A stretch of DNA of 64,000 nucleotides from CAVVNP01 sp963800235 (lineage in GTDB: Bacteria; Actinomycetota; Acidimicrobiia; Acidimicrobiales; Iamiaceae): positions 248,001 through 312,000 of the forward strand of contig CAWDAD010000001.1 in the NCBI GenBank assembly GCA_963800235.1, given 5' to 3'. Position numbers and translations under genes: made by a program. The stretch's first letter is position 1. Every line of letters begins with the position of its first letter. The notes beneath the pieces are model-generated. The model saw only the letters and a program-made list of their open reading frames with translations, did no database searches and was not told the DNA's origin. Shown in pieces: positions 43,066 through 52,090 of the stretch.

Positions 43066-43755
43066 CTACAGCCAGCCGAGGTGGCTGAGGGGCCAGATCA
43101 GCACGAAGGCCCGACCCACGATGTGGCTCTCGGGGATGGGCCCGAAGCAGCGGCTGTCGAGGCTCTGGTCGCGGTTGTCGCCCATCACGAACACCTGGCC
43201 GGCGGGGATGGTCAGGGGCCGCTCCAGGTCCACCACGCAGGTCGGCAGCTCGAGCGGCAGCGAGGTGGAGCCCTTGGCGGTGTAGGGCTCGTCGAGCTGC
43301 TTGCCGTCGATGAAGACGTGGCCGTCGCGGAGGGAGACCGTCTCGCCGGGCAGCCCGACGACCCGCTTGATCAGGTCCTTGTCCTGCTTGGGGACCCCGG
43401 GTGGGCGGCTGAACACGACGATGTCGCCCCGGTGGACGTCGTGCAGGTCGTAGCTGAGCTTGTTGACCACGACCCGGTCGTTCTGGACGAGGGTGGGGTT
43501 CATCGACGGGGACGGGATGTAGAAGGCCTGGAACAGGAACGCCCGGATGAGCCCGGCGATGACCAGGGCACCGACCAGCACCACCACCCACTCGGTGATG
43601 TTGCGGGCCGAGCTCTTGGGCGGCTTGCCGGAGCGCCGTCGCCGGCGGAACCCTCCGCTGCCGGCGTCGCCCGGTGAGCCGGTCGGTCCCGCCGTCCCGG
43701 GCCCCTCGTCGTCGGCGTCGGCGGCCGATGGGTCGAGGGGCGGGGCGTCGGTCAC
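43066..43755 (-). CDS. lepB: Signal peptidase I
   Basis: A 229-residue type I signal peptidase with a long polar N-terminus, one membrane helix (VVVLVGALVIAGLIRAFLF) and the catalytic region outside. The catalytic serine is in YIPSPSMNPTL and the general base lysine in DLIKRVVGLPGE. GDNRDQSLDSRCFGPI is the box E motif. It removes signal peptides from secreted proteins. GTG start. It follows pafC by 9 bases. Confidence 0.96.
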   Translation of the reverse strand: MTDAPPLDPSAADADDEGPGTAGPTGSPGDAGSGGFRRRRRSGKPPKSSARNITEWVVVLVGALVIAGLIRAFLFQAFYIPSPSMNPTLVQNDRVVVNKLSYDLHDVHRGDIVVFSRPPGVPKQDKDLIKRVVGLPGETVSLRDGHVFIDGKQLDEPYTAKGSTSLPLELPTCVVDLERPLTIPAGQVFVMGDNRDQSLDSRCFGPIPESHIVGRAFVLIWPLSHLGWL

Positions 43756-43764
43756 GGCGAAACG

Positions 43765-44739
43765 CTACTCATAGCGGCCCAGGATCCGGCCCGCGACCGC
43801 CGCCGCCCGGTGGGTGCCACCGAGGGACGGATCGGCGGCGACGACGCGCCCCGCGGGACCGAGCCGGACCAGCAGCCGGTCCAGCCACGGCTGGCCGGTG
43901 ACCGGCAGGCTCACGAGCAACCCCCCGTCGGGCTGCTCGACGGGCGGGTCGACCGGGTAGGAGTCGACCACCCAGCGGGCGGTGCGGTCGAGGGCGAGGG
44001 TGACCCGGGGCAGGTCGTCGTCGGGGCGGAACCGGGTGGCCGGCGGATCGGTCGGCGGGTCGACGAAGGACGCCGGGGGGTCCGACGGTGTCGCCACCTC
44101 GGCGATCCGGTCGATGCGGAACGACCGGGGACCGCCGGCCTGGTGGCACCAGCCCTGCAGGTACCACTGGCCCTGGTCGGCGACCACCTGCCAGGGATCG
44201 ACCACCCGCCGGCCGCGCACGTCGCGACCGAAGGAGTAGTAGTCGAGCTCCACGGGCGTGCGGTCGGCCACCGCGCGCCGGAGCTGGTCGAACACCCCGC
44301 GGTTGGTCTCCCCCAGGTCGATGTCGACCAGGTCGGCGCGGTCGATGCCGAGCACGGTGGCCACCTTGCCCAGTCCGCGGGCCAGCGGGCCGTCCGGGTC
44401 GGCGCCGGGGACGGCCAGCAGGCCCTGGCCGGCGGCCACCAGGGTGAGCGCCTCCTCGGGCTTGAGCCGCAGCGGCCGGGCGAACATCTCGGCGTAGCGG
44501 ATCCACACCCGGTCGTCCTCGATGGTCGCCTCGATCAGCTGGTCGGGGGTGAAGGGGTGGAGGCCGACGAGGAACACCACCTCGAGATCCGCGGCGAGCT
44601 GGGCGGGGCTGATGGCGAAGCGCTGGCACACCTCGTCGATGGGGGGACCGTCCTGGGCCGCCACCCACGGGACCAGGGCGAGCAGGCGCTGCAGCCGCGA
44701 GCCGCTGCTGGCCCGTCGGGGGCGACCGGCGGGGCTCAC
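43765..44739 (-). CDS. pafC: WYL-domain transcriptional regulator PafC
   Basis: A 324-residue WYL-type regulator, second of the PafB/PafC pair that in mycobacteria activates LexA/RecA-independent DNA damage genes. It has an N-terminal winged-helix region (RLQRLLALVPWVAAQDGPPIDE, FAISPAQLAADLEVVF) and the WYL domain around VELDYYSFGRD, PWQVVADQGQWYLQGWCHQ and RSFRIDRIAEV. I chose the GTG at 44739, which overlaps the pafB stop as GTGA. An earlier in-frame extension is low-complexity and unlikely. Confidence 0.92.
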   Translation of the reverse strand: MSPAGRPRRASSGSRLQRLLALVPWVAAQDGPPIDEVCQRFAISPAQLAADLEVVFLVGLHPFTPDQLIEATIEDDRVWIRYAEMFARPLRLKPEEALTLVAAGQGLLAVPGADPDGPLARGLGKVATVLGIDRADLVDIDLGETNRGVFDQLRRAVADRTPVELDYYSFGRDVRGRRVVDPWQVVADQGQWYLQGWCHQAGGPRSFRIDRIAEVATPSDPPASFVDPPTDPPATRFRPDDDLPRVTLALDRTARWVVDSYPVDPPVEQPDGGLLVSLPVTGQPWLDRLLVRLGPAGRVVAADPSLGGTHRAAAVAGRILGRYE

Positions 44740-45722
44740 CCGGCCGCCTCCTGCACCCGGTGCAGCCAGTCGACCAGGTCGGCCCGCAGCTCGGGCGGGT
44801 TCAGCACCTCCGCGTGGTCGAGCAGGCCGAGCACGAAGCTGCGGAACCCGTCGGGGTTGGTGACCGACAGCTCGAGCACGACCGATCCGTCGTCGCGCCG
44901 CTCCGCCAGCGCCTCCTCGCCCGCCTGCAGCACCGCCGACGGGGCCAGCGCGGCGTCGACCAGGACCCGCGCCACCACCGGCTCCTCCTCGCCGAGCTGC
45001 CACGGCGCCAGGCGCAGGCCCGGCACCGCCCCGTCGGGACGGGCGAAGACGCCCCCCTCGTCGCCGACCTCGACCTCGCCGTCGATGCGGTCGAGGCGGA
45101 AGGCCCGCTCGTCCTCGCGGCCCACGTCGTAGGCCGTCAGGTACCAGCGGCCCCGCTGGAAGTCGAGCCGGTAGGGGTGGACCTCCCGCGCGGCGCCCCG
45201 GTAGCCGAAGCGGGCGATCCGACGGTCGGCCACCGCCGCGAAGAGGGCGACGAGGTTGGCGTCGGCCGGCAGCGGGGCGACCGCCGGGGCCGGTGCCTCG
45301 GTGGCCGCCTCCGGGTCGTCGACCGCCCCGCCGAGCTTCCAGAACGCCTCCAGCCCGTCCACGCCCTCCAGGCGCACCACCGAGGCGGCCAGGTGGAGCG
45401 CGGCCAGCTCGTCGGCGTCCAGCTCCGGGTCGGGCAGGAAGGCCTGGTCCTGGTCGATCCGGTAGCCCTCGATCGGCGGGTCGACGCCCGGCACGACCTC
45501 CGGTCGCAGCGGCAGGCCCATCTCCCGCAGCGACTCCTTGTCGCGCTCGAACGCCCGCTTGAACGAGTCCCGGTCCTCGGGATAGCCCGGCACGCGGTCT
45601 CGGAGCTGCTGCGCGGTCAGCGGGCGCTCGGTGGACAGCAGCGCCGCGGTCAGGTTGAGGAGGCGCTCGAGCTTGGCCACGAGCGGATGGTAGGGGCGGC
45701 CCGGGTCGGCCCGGCGGGACAC
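44736..45722 (-). CDS. pafB: WYL-domain transcriptional regulator PafB
   Basis: A 328-residue WYL regulator, the partner of PafC. The helix-turn-helix part has LERLLNLTAALLSTERPLTA and DRDSFKRAFERDKESL. The WYL domain shows ARFGYRGAAREVHPYRLDF, GRWYLTAYDVGR and ERAFRLDRIDG. In mycobacteria the PafBC pair senses DNA damage and drives repair genes. The frame may begin at a GTG at 45680 rather than 45722. Four-base overlap with pafC. Confidence 0.92.
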   Translation of the reverse strand: MSRRADPGRPYHPLVAKLERLLNLTAALLSTERPLTAQQLRDRVPGYPEDRDSFKRAFERDKESLREMGLPLRPEVVPGVDPPIEGYRIDQDQAFLPDPELDADELAALHLAASVVRLEGVDGLEAFWKLGGAVDDPEAATEAPAPAVAPLPADANLVALFAAVADRRIARFGYRGAAREVHPYRLDFQRGRWYLTAYDVGREDERAFRLDRIDGEVEVGDEGGVFARPDGAVPGLRLAPWQLGEEEPVVARVLVDAALAPSAVLQAGEEALAERRDDGSVVLELSVTNPDGFRSFVLGLLDHAEVLNPPELRADLVDWLHRVQEAAG

Positions 45723-45765
45723 CGCCGCGCCGGCGTGACCATCGGGTCGCCCCCGGCCCCGCCGG

Positions 45766-46812
45766 CTACCGCGGCGGGGCGGGGCCGTCCGACCGTCGGC
45801 CGTCGAGGTGACGGACGGCCAGCGTCCCGGCGGCCCCGCAGGCGGCGAAGAAGCGGGGCTCCCGCTCCGGCCCCCGGCCCATGGTCGTCACCCGGAGGCC
45901 GTGGTCGGCGAGCAGCGCCGCCACGTCCGGTGGCTCGACCACCGTCACCCGGTGCCGGCCGACGTCGAGGCCGGACCCGTCGACGCCGGGCGGCAGCGGC
46001 ACCTCGACCGGGGAACGAGCGGCGTCGAGGGCGGTGCGGGTGTGGTGGCTGACCCCCCGGTGCCGCTCCCGGTCGTCGACGTCGGACACCCGGGTGACGG
46101 CGATGGGGCGGCCGCCGAGCCAGGCGGCGGCGTCGAGGGCGGGGGCCACCTCGAGGGCGGTGGTGCCGAGCCGGGTTCCGGTGCCGACCACCCCGGGGCC
46201 CATGGCGACCACGACCACGTCGGCACCCAGGCGGTGGCGGGCGAGGGCGAGGGCGGCGGGCACGTTCACCGCCTCGAGGTCGCCGCCGAAGGCGTGCCCG
46301 GCGGTGACGGTGCCCACCAGCAGGTCGCGCCCGCGCAGCTCGGCGACCAGCTCGCTCAGGGCGAGCGGGAGCGCCGCCCCGTCGGTCATGACGTAGGCGA
46401 CCCGGGCCCCGGGACGGAGGTGGGCGACGGTGACCGCCACCCCCGGCACCTGGCTGTGGAGGCTGCCCACCACGACCGGGGTGCCGTCGAGCGTCGCAGG
46501 GGGCTCGGGGCCGTCCTCCTCGGCGGCGCCGACATCGGCCTGCAGGCTCGTGTAGCGCAGCTTGAGGATGTGGCCGGGCCCCGGTCGGGAGAACGGACGC
46601 CGGGTGCGGTTCCAGTGCACGACGTGCCAGCCGCCGGTGCCGAGCCCGAGCTCGACCGCCGTGGTGTTCACGACCACCTCGTCGCCCACCTCGACCGGAC
46701 CGGTCAGGTCGGTGAGGGCGTAGGCCCGGTCGCCGCCGGCCAGCGTGACGCGCACCAGACCCGGGCGGCTCGAGAGCACCGCCTCGACCACGTCGTCCCG
46801 GAAGGACGGCAC
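45766..46812 (-). CDS. DUF3866-family protein
   Basis: A 348-residue protein with the pattern of DUF3866, a conserved family of unknown role often found beside the pup-ligase gene. Segments include GPGHILKLRYTSLQADV, GTPVVVGSLHSQVPG, AYVMTDGAALPLALSE and HRGVSHHTRTAL. No enzyme motif is certain. It lies 83 bases after pafA and 43 before pafB, all in one direction, so it probably belongs to the same unit. Confidence 0.82.
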   Translation of the reverse strand: MPSFRDDVVEAVLSSRPGLVRVTLAGGDRAYALTDLTGPVEVGDEVVVNTTAVELGLGTGGWHVVHWNRTRRPFSRPGPGHILKLRYTSLQADVGAAEEDGPEPPATLDGTPVVVGSLHSQVPGVAVTVAHLRPGARVAYVMTDGAALPLALSELVAELRGRDLLVGTVTAGHAFGGDLEAVNVPAALALARHRLGADVVVVAMGPGVVGTGTRLGTTALEVAPALDAAAWLGGRPIAVTRVSDVDDRERHRGVSHHTRTALDAARSPVEVPLPPGVDGSGLDVGRHRVTVVEPPDVAALLADHGLRVTTMGRGPEREPRFFAACGAAGTLAVRHLDGRRSDGPAPPR

Positions 46813-46895
46813 GGCGCCGCCCCGCTACCGGCGGACGCGCCCGGGCGGGCCGGCCGGGGACCGGCTCGGCGCCCCGTCGGTCGCCGGCCTGGGGC

Positions 46896-48254
46896 TCACA
46901 GCGAGGCGATGAGCTTCTCGACCCGCTCGTCGTAGGCCTTGAACGGGTCCTTGCACAGCACGGTCCGCTGGGCCTGGTCGTTCAGCTTCAGGTGCACCCA
47001 GTCGACGGTGTAGTCGCGCTTGCGCTGCTTGGCCCGGCGGATGAACTCGCCGCGGAGGCGGGCCCGGGTGGTCTGCGGCGGCTCGTCGACGGCGACGTCG
47101 ATCTCGGCGTCGGTGCACACCCGCTCGACCAGGTCGCGGGCCTGCAGCCGGTAGTAGAGGCCGCGTCGCCGGTCGACGTCGTGGTACTGCAGGTCCATCA
47201 GGGCCACGTTCGGGTGGCTGAGCGACACGCCGTGGCGGTCGCGGTAGCGCTCGACCAGGTTGTGCTTGGCCACCCAGTCGCACTCACGCTCGAGGCTCAG
47301 CGGATCGTCGGCCAGGCGCACCAGGCAGTGCTCCCACATGTCGAGGGCCTGCTTCTCCTGCGGCGACAGACCGTGGTTCTCGGCGTAGCGGATGGCCCGC
47401 TCGAGGTAGGTGTTCTGGATGTCGAGGGCGCTGACCTCGCGTCCGTTGGCGAGGCGGACCCGCCGGGTGCAGGTGATGTCGTGGCTGATCTCGCGGATGG
47501 CCCGGATGGGGTTCTCCAGCGTCATGTCCCGGAGGACCACGTTCGGCTCCTCGAGCATGCGCAGCAGCAGGCTGGTGGCGCCCACCTTCAAGAAGGTGGC
47601 GTACTCGCTCATGTTGGAGTCGCCGACGATGACGTGGAGCCGTCGGTAGCGCTCGGCGTCGGCGTGGGGCTCGTCGCGGGTGTTGATGATCGGGCGGCTG
47701 CGGGTGGTGGCGCTGCTCACGCCCTCCCAGATGTGCTCGGCGCGCTGGCTGATCGAGAACATGGCGCCCCGTGCGGTCTGGAGCACCTTGCCGGCGCCGG
47801 CGTAGATCTGCCGGCTCACCAGGAACGGGATCAGCACCTCGGCGTAGTGCCCGAAGTCGTCGCGCCGGCTGGTCAGGTAGTTCTCGTGGCAGCCATAGCT
47901 GTTGCCGGCCGAGTCGGTGTTGTTCTTGAACAGGTAGATGACGCCTCGGATGCCCTCCTCGCGCAGGCGGCTCTCGGCCGCGCTGAGCAGGTCCTCGAGG
48001 ATCCGCTCCCCCGCCTTGTCGTGCACGACCAGGTCGCGCACCGAGTCGCACTCGGGGGTGGCGTACTCGGGGTGGCTGCCGACGTCGAGGTAGAGCCGGG
48101 CGCCGTTGGCCAGGAACACGTTGCTCGACCGACCCCAGGACACGACCCGGCGGAAGAGGTACCGGGCCACCTCGTCCGGGCTGAGCCGGCGCTGGCCGCG
48201 GAGGGTGCAGGTGACGCCGTACTCGTTCTCGAGGCCGAAGATGCGGCGCTCCAT
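46896..48254 (-). CDS. pafA: Pup--protein ligase PafA
   Basis: A 452-residue Pup ligase that uses ATP to join Pup to lysines of proteins destined for the proteasome. It begins MERRIFGLENEYGVTC, with the ATP/metal-binding ENEYG. It carries YLDVGSHPEYATPECDS with the catalytic Asp, KNNTDSAGNSYGCHENYL and VDWVHLKLNDQAQRTVL. Full length. Its place between priA and DUF3866/pafB/pafC matches actinobacterial order. pup, dop and proteasome genes are not in this window. Confidence 0.97.
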   Translation of the reverse strand: MERRIFGLENEYGVTCTLRGQRRLSPDEVARYLFRRVVSWGRSSNVFLANGARLYLDVGSHPEYATPECDSVRDLVVHDKAGERILEDLLSAAESRLREEGIRGVIYLFKNNTDSAGNSYGCHENYLTSRRDDFGHYAEVLIPFLVSRQIYAGAGKVLQTARGAMFSISQRAEHIWEGVSSATTRSRPIINTRDEPHADAERYRRLHVIVGDSNMSEYATFLKVGATSLLLRMLEEPNVVLRDMTLENPIRAIREISHDITCTRRVRLANGREVSALDIQNTYLERAIRYAENHGLSPQEKQALDMWEHCLVRLADDPLSLERECDWVAKHNLVERYRDRHGVSLSHPNVALMDLQYHDVDRRRGLYYRLQARDLVERVCTDAEIDVAVDEPPQTTRARLRGEFIRRAKQRKRDYTVDWVHLKLNDQAQRTVLCKDPFKAYDERVEKLIASL

Positions 48255-48315
48255 GGCTGCACCCTATTGCCGGCCCAGGGCGTTGAGGCGGGCATCCGCG
48301 GCAGCCGGGGCCCGC

Positions 48316-50130
48316 TCAGATGCCGAGGGGGTCGACCTCGACGCGGAGCCGATCGGGCGGCCGGGGGGTGCGGGCGAGGGCGTCGCAGAGGGTGGCGTGG
48401 TCCGGGGCGCGGAGCAGCCAGCGGTCGTCGGTCGGGCCGAGCACCTCGACGCCCGGTGGACGGCCGAGGGCGTCGACGAAGGCGGGAGCCCCGGCGCCGC
48501 TCACCACCGCGAGGGCGTGGGTCGGCGGGAAGCGCATGGCGCGGCGCAGCGGCCGCTCGGCGGCCGGGACCAGCGCGGGGTCACCGGTGCCGACGGCCCG
48601 CAGGACGAGGTTCTCGGGCTGACGGGTCTGGACGACCAGCCGGCCCCGGCTCACCCGGAGCAGCCGGGCGGCCCGGCTGAGCAGGGCCATGGCCTGCTCG
48701 ACCGTGCGGTAGCGGTACGCCCCCAGCTCCTGGTCGACGTCGAGGAAGGCGACGGCGTCGGCCCGGTCGACGCGGTGCAGCACCGCCTCGGTGCCCACCA
48801 CGATGCGGGCGCCCGGCCCGTCCCCGCCGGACGGCGACCGCTCCGCCGGGCCGCTCGCGGAGGCGGTGACCTCCTCGACCGGCTCGCCCACCAGGGCCTC
48901 GAGCTCCTCGCGGGCCCGCGACACGCCCACCCGCAGGTTCTTGAGCCGGGTGCCCCCGCAGTGCAGGCACACCACCGGGCGCTCGGTCCCGCACCGCCGG
49001 CAGCGGAGCAGGCCCGCGTCGGTCTGGGCGACCGCCGCCTCGCACCGCTCGCACCGGGCCAGCTCGCCGCAGGCGACGCAGGCCAGCAGCCGGGACCGAC
49101 CGGTCCGGTTCAGCACGCAGACGACCCGACCCTCGCCCCGGAGCAGCTCGACCAGCCGGGGCGAGTACAGCCCGGAGCGGCCGGGCTCCTCGTCGCGTCG
49201 GTCGACCACCTCGAGGGTCGGCCACTGGGCCCGCTCGTCCAGGCGGTCCGGGGCCACCAGCTCGGCCCGGTCCAGCGCCTCCATGCTCGGGCACGGCGAG
49301 ACCAGCACGCACCCGGCGCCGGCCCGGGCGCAGCGCTCGACCACCACGTCACGGGCGTGCCAGGTCGGGGTCTGCTCCTGCTGGTAGCCGTCGTCGTGCT
49401 CGTCGAGGACGACGGCTCGGCACAGCGCCGGGGCCGGGGCCCAGGCCGCCGCCCGCGTGCCGACCACCGCGGTGGCCCCGGCTGCGGCCCGGCCCCACTC
49501 CCCCGCCGCCGCCGACGGCGCCCGACCGTCGTCGACCAGCACCGCGGTCGGCACGTCGGCCCGCCGCAGCCGGGCCCCCAGGGCGACCGCCTCGGCGGTC
49601 GTCGGGCAGAGGAGCAGCGCCTGGCCCCGGTCCCCCGCGGCCCGGGCGACCGCCGCTCGGACCAGGGGGAACCGGTCGGCCAGCGGCCCGAGCCGCAGCA
49701 CCGAGCAGTCGACGGCGAGGGCGCGCTCGATGACCGGGTCGGGCCCGCCGGCGTCCGGCGTCCCCGGGGCCGGGACGGGGGCCGGGGTGGGCAGGGCCGG
49801 GAGCGCTCGCACCGAGGCCGGTGGGGTGGCCGTGCGCAGCAGGTGGGCCGGCCGGCCGGCCCACCGCCACGCCGCCCACCGGGCCAGGTCGACCAGCTCT
49901 TCGCCCGGTCCCAGGCCGACGACCTTGGCCAGGGGACGCAACTCGATGCCCACGTCCGGCTCCACGCCGACCGCGGTCACCCAGGCCCGGACGCGACGTC
50001 CGTGGAGCGCGACCCGGACCACCGAACCGATGGCGGGCACCGCCCAGTCGGCGGGCACCGAGTAGTCGAACTCCTTCTCGATGGCGACCACGTCCGGCAG
50101 CACGCGCACGACGGTCGGCTCGGGGTCCAC
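48316..50130 (-). CDS. priA: Primosomal protein N' (PriA), actinobacterial form
   Basis: A 604-residue PriA involved in replication restart. The N-terminal DNA-binding part has VAIEKEFDYSVPADW. The helicase core is reduced: no GxTGSGKT Walker A loop is visible, and the DEEH motif is DEHDDGYQQEQTP. The zinc site is present as CVACGELARCERC and CRRCGTERPVVCLHCG. Actinobacterial PriA proteins are often annotated as lacking helicase activity, which this fits. It is transcribed after metK and GH30 and before pafA. Confidence 0.93.
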   Translation of the reverse strand: MDPEPTVVRVLPDVVAIEKEFDYSVPADWAVPAIGSVVRVALHGRRVRAWVTAVGVEPDVGIELRPLAKVVGLGPGEELVDLARWAAWRWAGRPAHLLRTATPPASVRALPALPTPAPVPAPGTPDAGGPDPVIERALAVDCSVLRLGPLADRFPLVRAAVARAAGDRGQALLLCPTTAEAVALGARLRRADVPTAVLVDDGRAPSAAAGEWGRAAAGATAVVGTRAAAWAPAPALCRAVVLDEHDDGYQQEQTPTWHARDVVVERCARAGAGCVLVSPCPSMEALDRAELVAPDRLDERAQWPTLEVVDRRDEEPGRSGLYSPRLVELLRGEGRVVCVLNRTGRSRLLACVACGELARCERCEAAVAQTDAGLLRCRRCGTERPVVCLHCGGTRLKNLRVGVSRAREELEALVGEPVEEVTASASGPAERSPSGGDGPGARIVVGTEAVLHRVDRADAVAFLDVDQELGAYRYRTVEQAMALLSRAARLLRVSRGRLVVQTRQPENLVLRAVGTGDPALVPAAERPLRRAMRFPPTHALAVVSGAGAPAFVDALGRPPGVEVLGPTDDRWLLRAPDHATLCDALARTPRPPDRLRVEVDPLGI

Positions 50131-50178
50131 GGCCCTCAGGTTGCCCTGCGCCGCGGGCGCCGCTCGACCACCCCGACT

Positions 50179-50222
50179 TCTCGGGACATGGGGCGCGCGG
50201 ACACGCGCTCCATGTCCCGAGA
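50179..50222 (-). terminator. 19-bp-stem hairpin between GH30 gene and priA
   Basis: The arms beginning TCTCGGGACATGG and ending CCATGTCCCGAGA pair at 18 of 19 positions around a six-base loop. It lies just past the GH30 stop and about 50 bases before priA. It lacks a T-run but would form a strong structure, so it is a plausible terminator or processing site. Confidence 0.6.
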
Positions 50223-50260
50223 TCGGCGGAGGAGGGCGGGGAGCCCGGCGGTCGGGCCGG

Positions 50261-52069
50261 TCAGCCGGTGAAGGTCGGCATCCCGTCGACGGGTGCGGCC
50301 GGCGGCGAGACGGCGGGCGCAGGCCCGCGGTCGCCCGGCGGTCCGGCGCCGGCTCCCGGAACGGTGCTCGACGGCGTGCCGGCGAACGTGCCGGGGGCCG
50401 GTGGCGCCGGCTTCGGCGTCGAGGTCGGGCCCGGGACGCCGGTGCCCGGTGCGCTGGACGCGGTCGTGGTCGAGGCGGTCGTGGTCGAGGCGATCGTGGG
50501 CGCGGTCGTCGTGGTGGTGGTCGAGGGCGGAGCGGGCAGGTCGGGCGCGGAGGCCAGCCGGCAGGAGGTGCCCTGCGGCGCCCGGACGGCGACCAGGGAG
50601 TCGGCCGGCACCGTCACCGCCAGGTCGAGCGAGCCGAAGCGGACGGTGACCGGTGTGGCCGAGCCGGGGTTCCAGACGAGCGCGGCCGGCCGCTCGTCCG
50701 GGCTGCACACCCCGGCCGCGGTCAGGCCGGAACCGGCGGTGACGGTGGTGGTGAGCCCGCCCGAGCCGGGTGGCCCGAAGCGGCTGACGGCGGCCATGAC
50801 GTCGGCGTCGGCCTCCTCGGTCCACGAACCCGTCGTCGGGTCGACGGTGACCACCCCCCGGCACGTCCCGCACCCGCCGGTGTGGGGGCCGTGGTCGGGG
50901 TCGAGGGCCAGGTTCCAGAGCAGCGACGCGTTCGCCCAGTGGGCCCAGTCGGTGAGGATGCGGGAGGCGGACTGGCCGAAGGCATCGGCCCGGCTGCCCT
51001 GCCAGGTGCCGCCGGAGCACTCCGTCTCCCAGATCTGCAGGTCGGGCCAGGCGTCGTGGAGCCCGTCGTCGGCCGCGATCTGGTCGCCGCCGTAGCAGTG
51101 CAGGCCGGTGCCGGCGAGGGGGTACGCGCCCCCGGTCCGCTGCAGCACCTGCAGGGCGAAGGCGGGCGGGGCCGGGCCCGTGCACCCGCCCGGCGGCGTC
51201 GCGGTGCACCAGTTGTGGTCCCAGGTCAGGACGTGGGTGCCCAACCCGGCGGCGAGCAGCCGCGGACCGAGGCGGTCGTGCACGAGTCGGGTCTGCTGGT
51301 CGGCCCCCATGACCATCGACGGCGTGTTGCCGGGATCGGCGGCCGGCTCGTTCTGCACGGTCAGCCAGCCGATGCCGATGCCCTCGTCCCGGTACGCCTG
51401 CAGGAACCGCACCAGGTAGCGGGCGTAGGCGTCCTCGTACTCGGGCCGTAGCGACCCGCCGACCAGGGAGCCGGACGTCTTCATCCAGGCCGGCGCGGTC
51501 CACGGGCTGGCCACGACCTCGACGGTCGGATCGATGGCCAGGATCTCCCGGAGCACGGGGATGATCCACCGGCGGTCCCGGTCGATGCTGAAACCGGACA
51601 GGTCGGGATCGGGGGTCGGCGAGTCGTCCTCGGTCGTCAGGGCCAGCGCGAAGTCCGAGGCGCCGATGGGCACCCGCACCACCGACAGTCCGTCCCGGGT
51701 CGGGTCGAACAGCTGGTGGAGCAGGGCGTCGCGGGCCGGAGCGGGCAGACCGGCGATGAGGGACGCCGAGGACTCGGTCAGCGCCGCGCCGACGCCCTGC
51801 AGCCGTTGGCGGGGTTGGTCGACCCGCACGTCGACGAGGGGGCCTGCGCCCGGGCCGGGGACGGCGGCCTGCTGGGTCTGGGTGACGGGCGCGTGGCCGT
51901 CGGCGGGCGCGGTCACCACGTCGACGGTGACGGCGGAGGCGGCGGCGGTCGGGCCCTCGGCCACCGTGGCCAGCAGCAGGCCGACGACGACGGCCATCGC
52001 CGTCCCACGCCGCAACTGCCTCCGCCACCGCCCACCGGGACCCACGGCACCGACGCTGAGCCGGCGCAT
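50261..52069 (-). CDS. Exported glycoside hydrolase family 30 (glucosylceramidase-like)
   Basis: A 602-residue exported protein with an N-terminal signal (GTAMAVVVGLLLATVAEGPTAAAS). The catalytic barrel matches GH30: LQGVGAALTESSA, WTAPAWMKTSG, WLTVQNEPAADPGNTP with the acid/base Glu, and IWETECSGGTW with the nucleophile Glu. The C-terminal 110 residues are Thr/Ser/Pro-rich, a likely wall-attached linker. Substrates may be beta-glucosides or beta-xylans. ATG at 52069; a GTG just before it is possible. It stands unusually between metK and priA. Confidence 0.88.
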   Translation of the reverse strand: MRRLSVGAVGPGGRWRRQLRRGTAMAVVVGLLLATVAEGPTAAASAVTVDVVTAPADGHAPVTQTQQAAVPGPGAGPLVDVRVDQPRQRLQGVGAALTESSASLIAGLPAPARDALLHQLFDPTRDGLSVVRVPIGASDFALALTTEDDSPTPDPDLSGFSIDRDRRWIIPVLREILAIDPTVEVVASPWTAPAWMKTSGSLVGGSLRPEYEDAYARYLVRFLQAYRDEGIGIGWLTVQNEPAADPGNTPSMVMGADQQTRLVHDRLGPRLLAAGLGTHVLTWDHNWCTATPPGGCTGPAPPAFALQVLQRTGGAYPLAGTGLHCYGGDQIAADDGLHDAWPDLQIWETECSGGTWQGSRADAFGQSASRILTDWAHWANASLLWNLALDPDHGPHTGGCGTCRGVVTVDPTTGSWTEEADADVMAAVSRFGPPGSGGLTTTVTAGSGLTAAGVCSPDERPAALVWNPGSATPVTVRFGSLDLAVTVPADSLVAVRAPQGTSCRLASAPDLPAPPSTTTTTTAPTIASTTTASTTTASSAPGTGVPGPTSTPKPAPPAPGTFAGTPSSTVPGAGAGPPGDRGPAPAVSPPAAPVDGMPTFTG

Positions 52070-52090
52070 CACCCTGGCGACGGCCGACCG

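Noticed and set aside
43765..45003. A longer PafC starting at 45003
   Set aside because: The extra 88 residues are Arg/Gly-rich and antisense-like within pafB; the GTG at 44739 with its four-base overlap is the better start.
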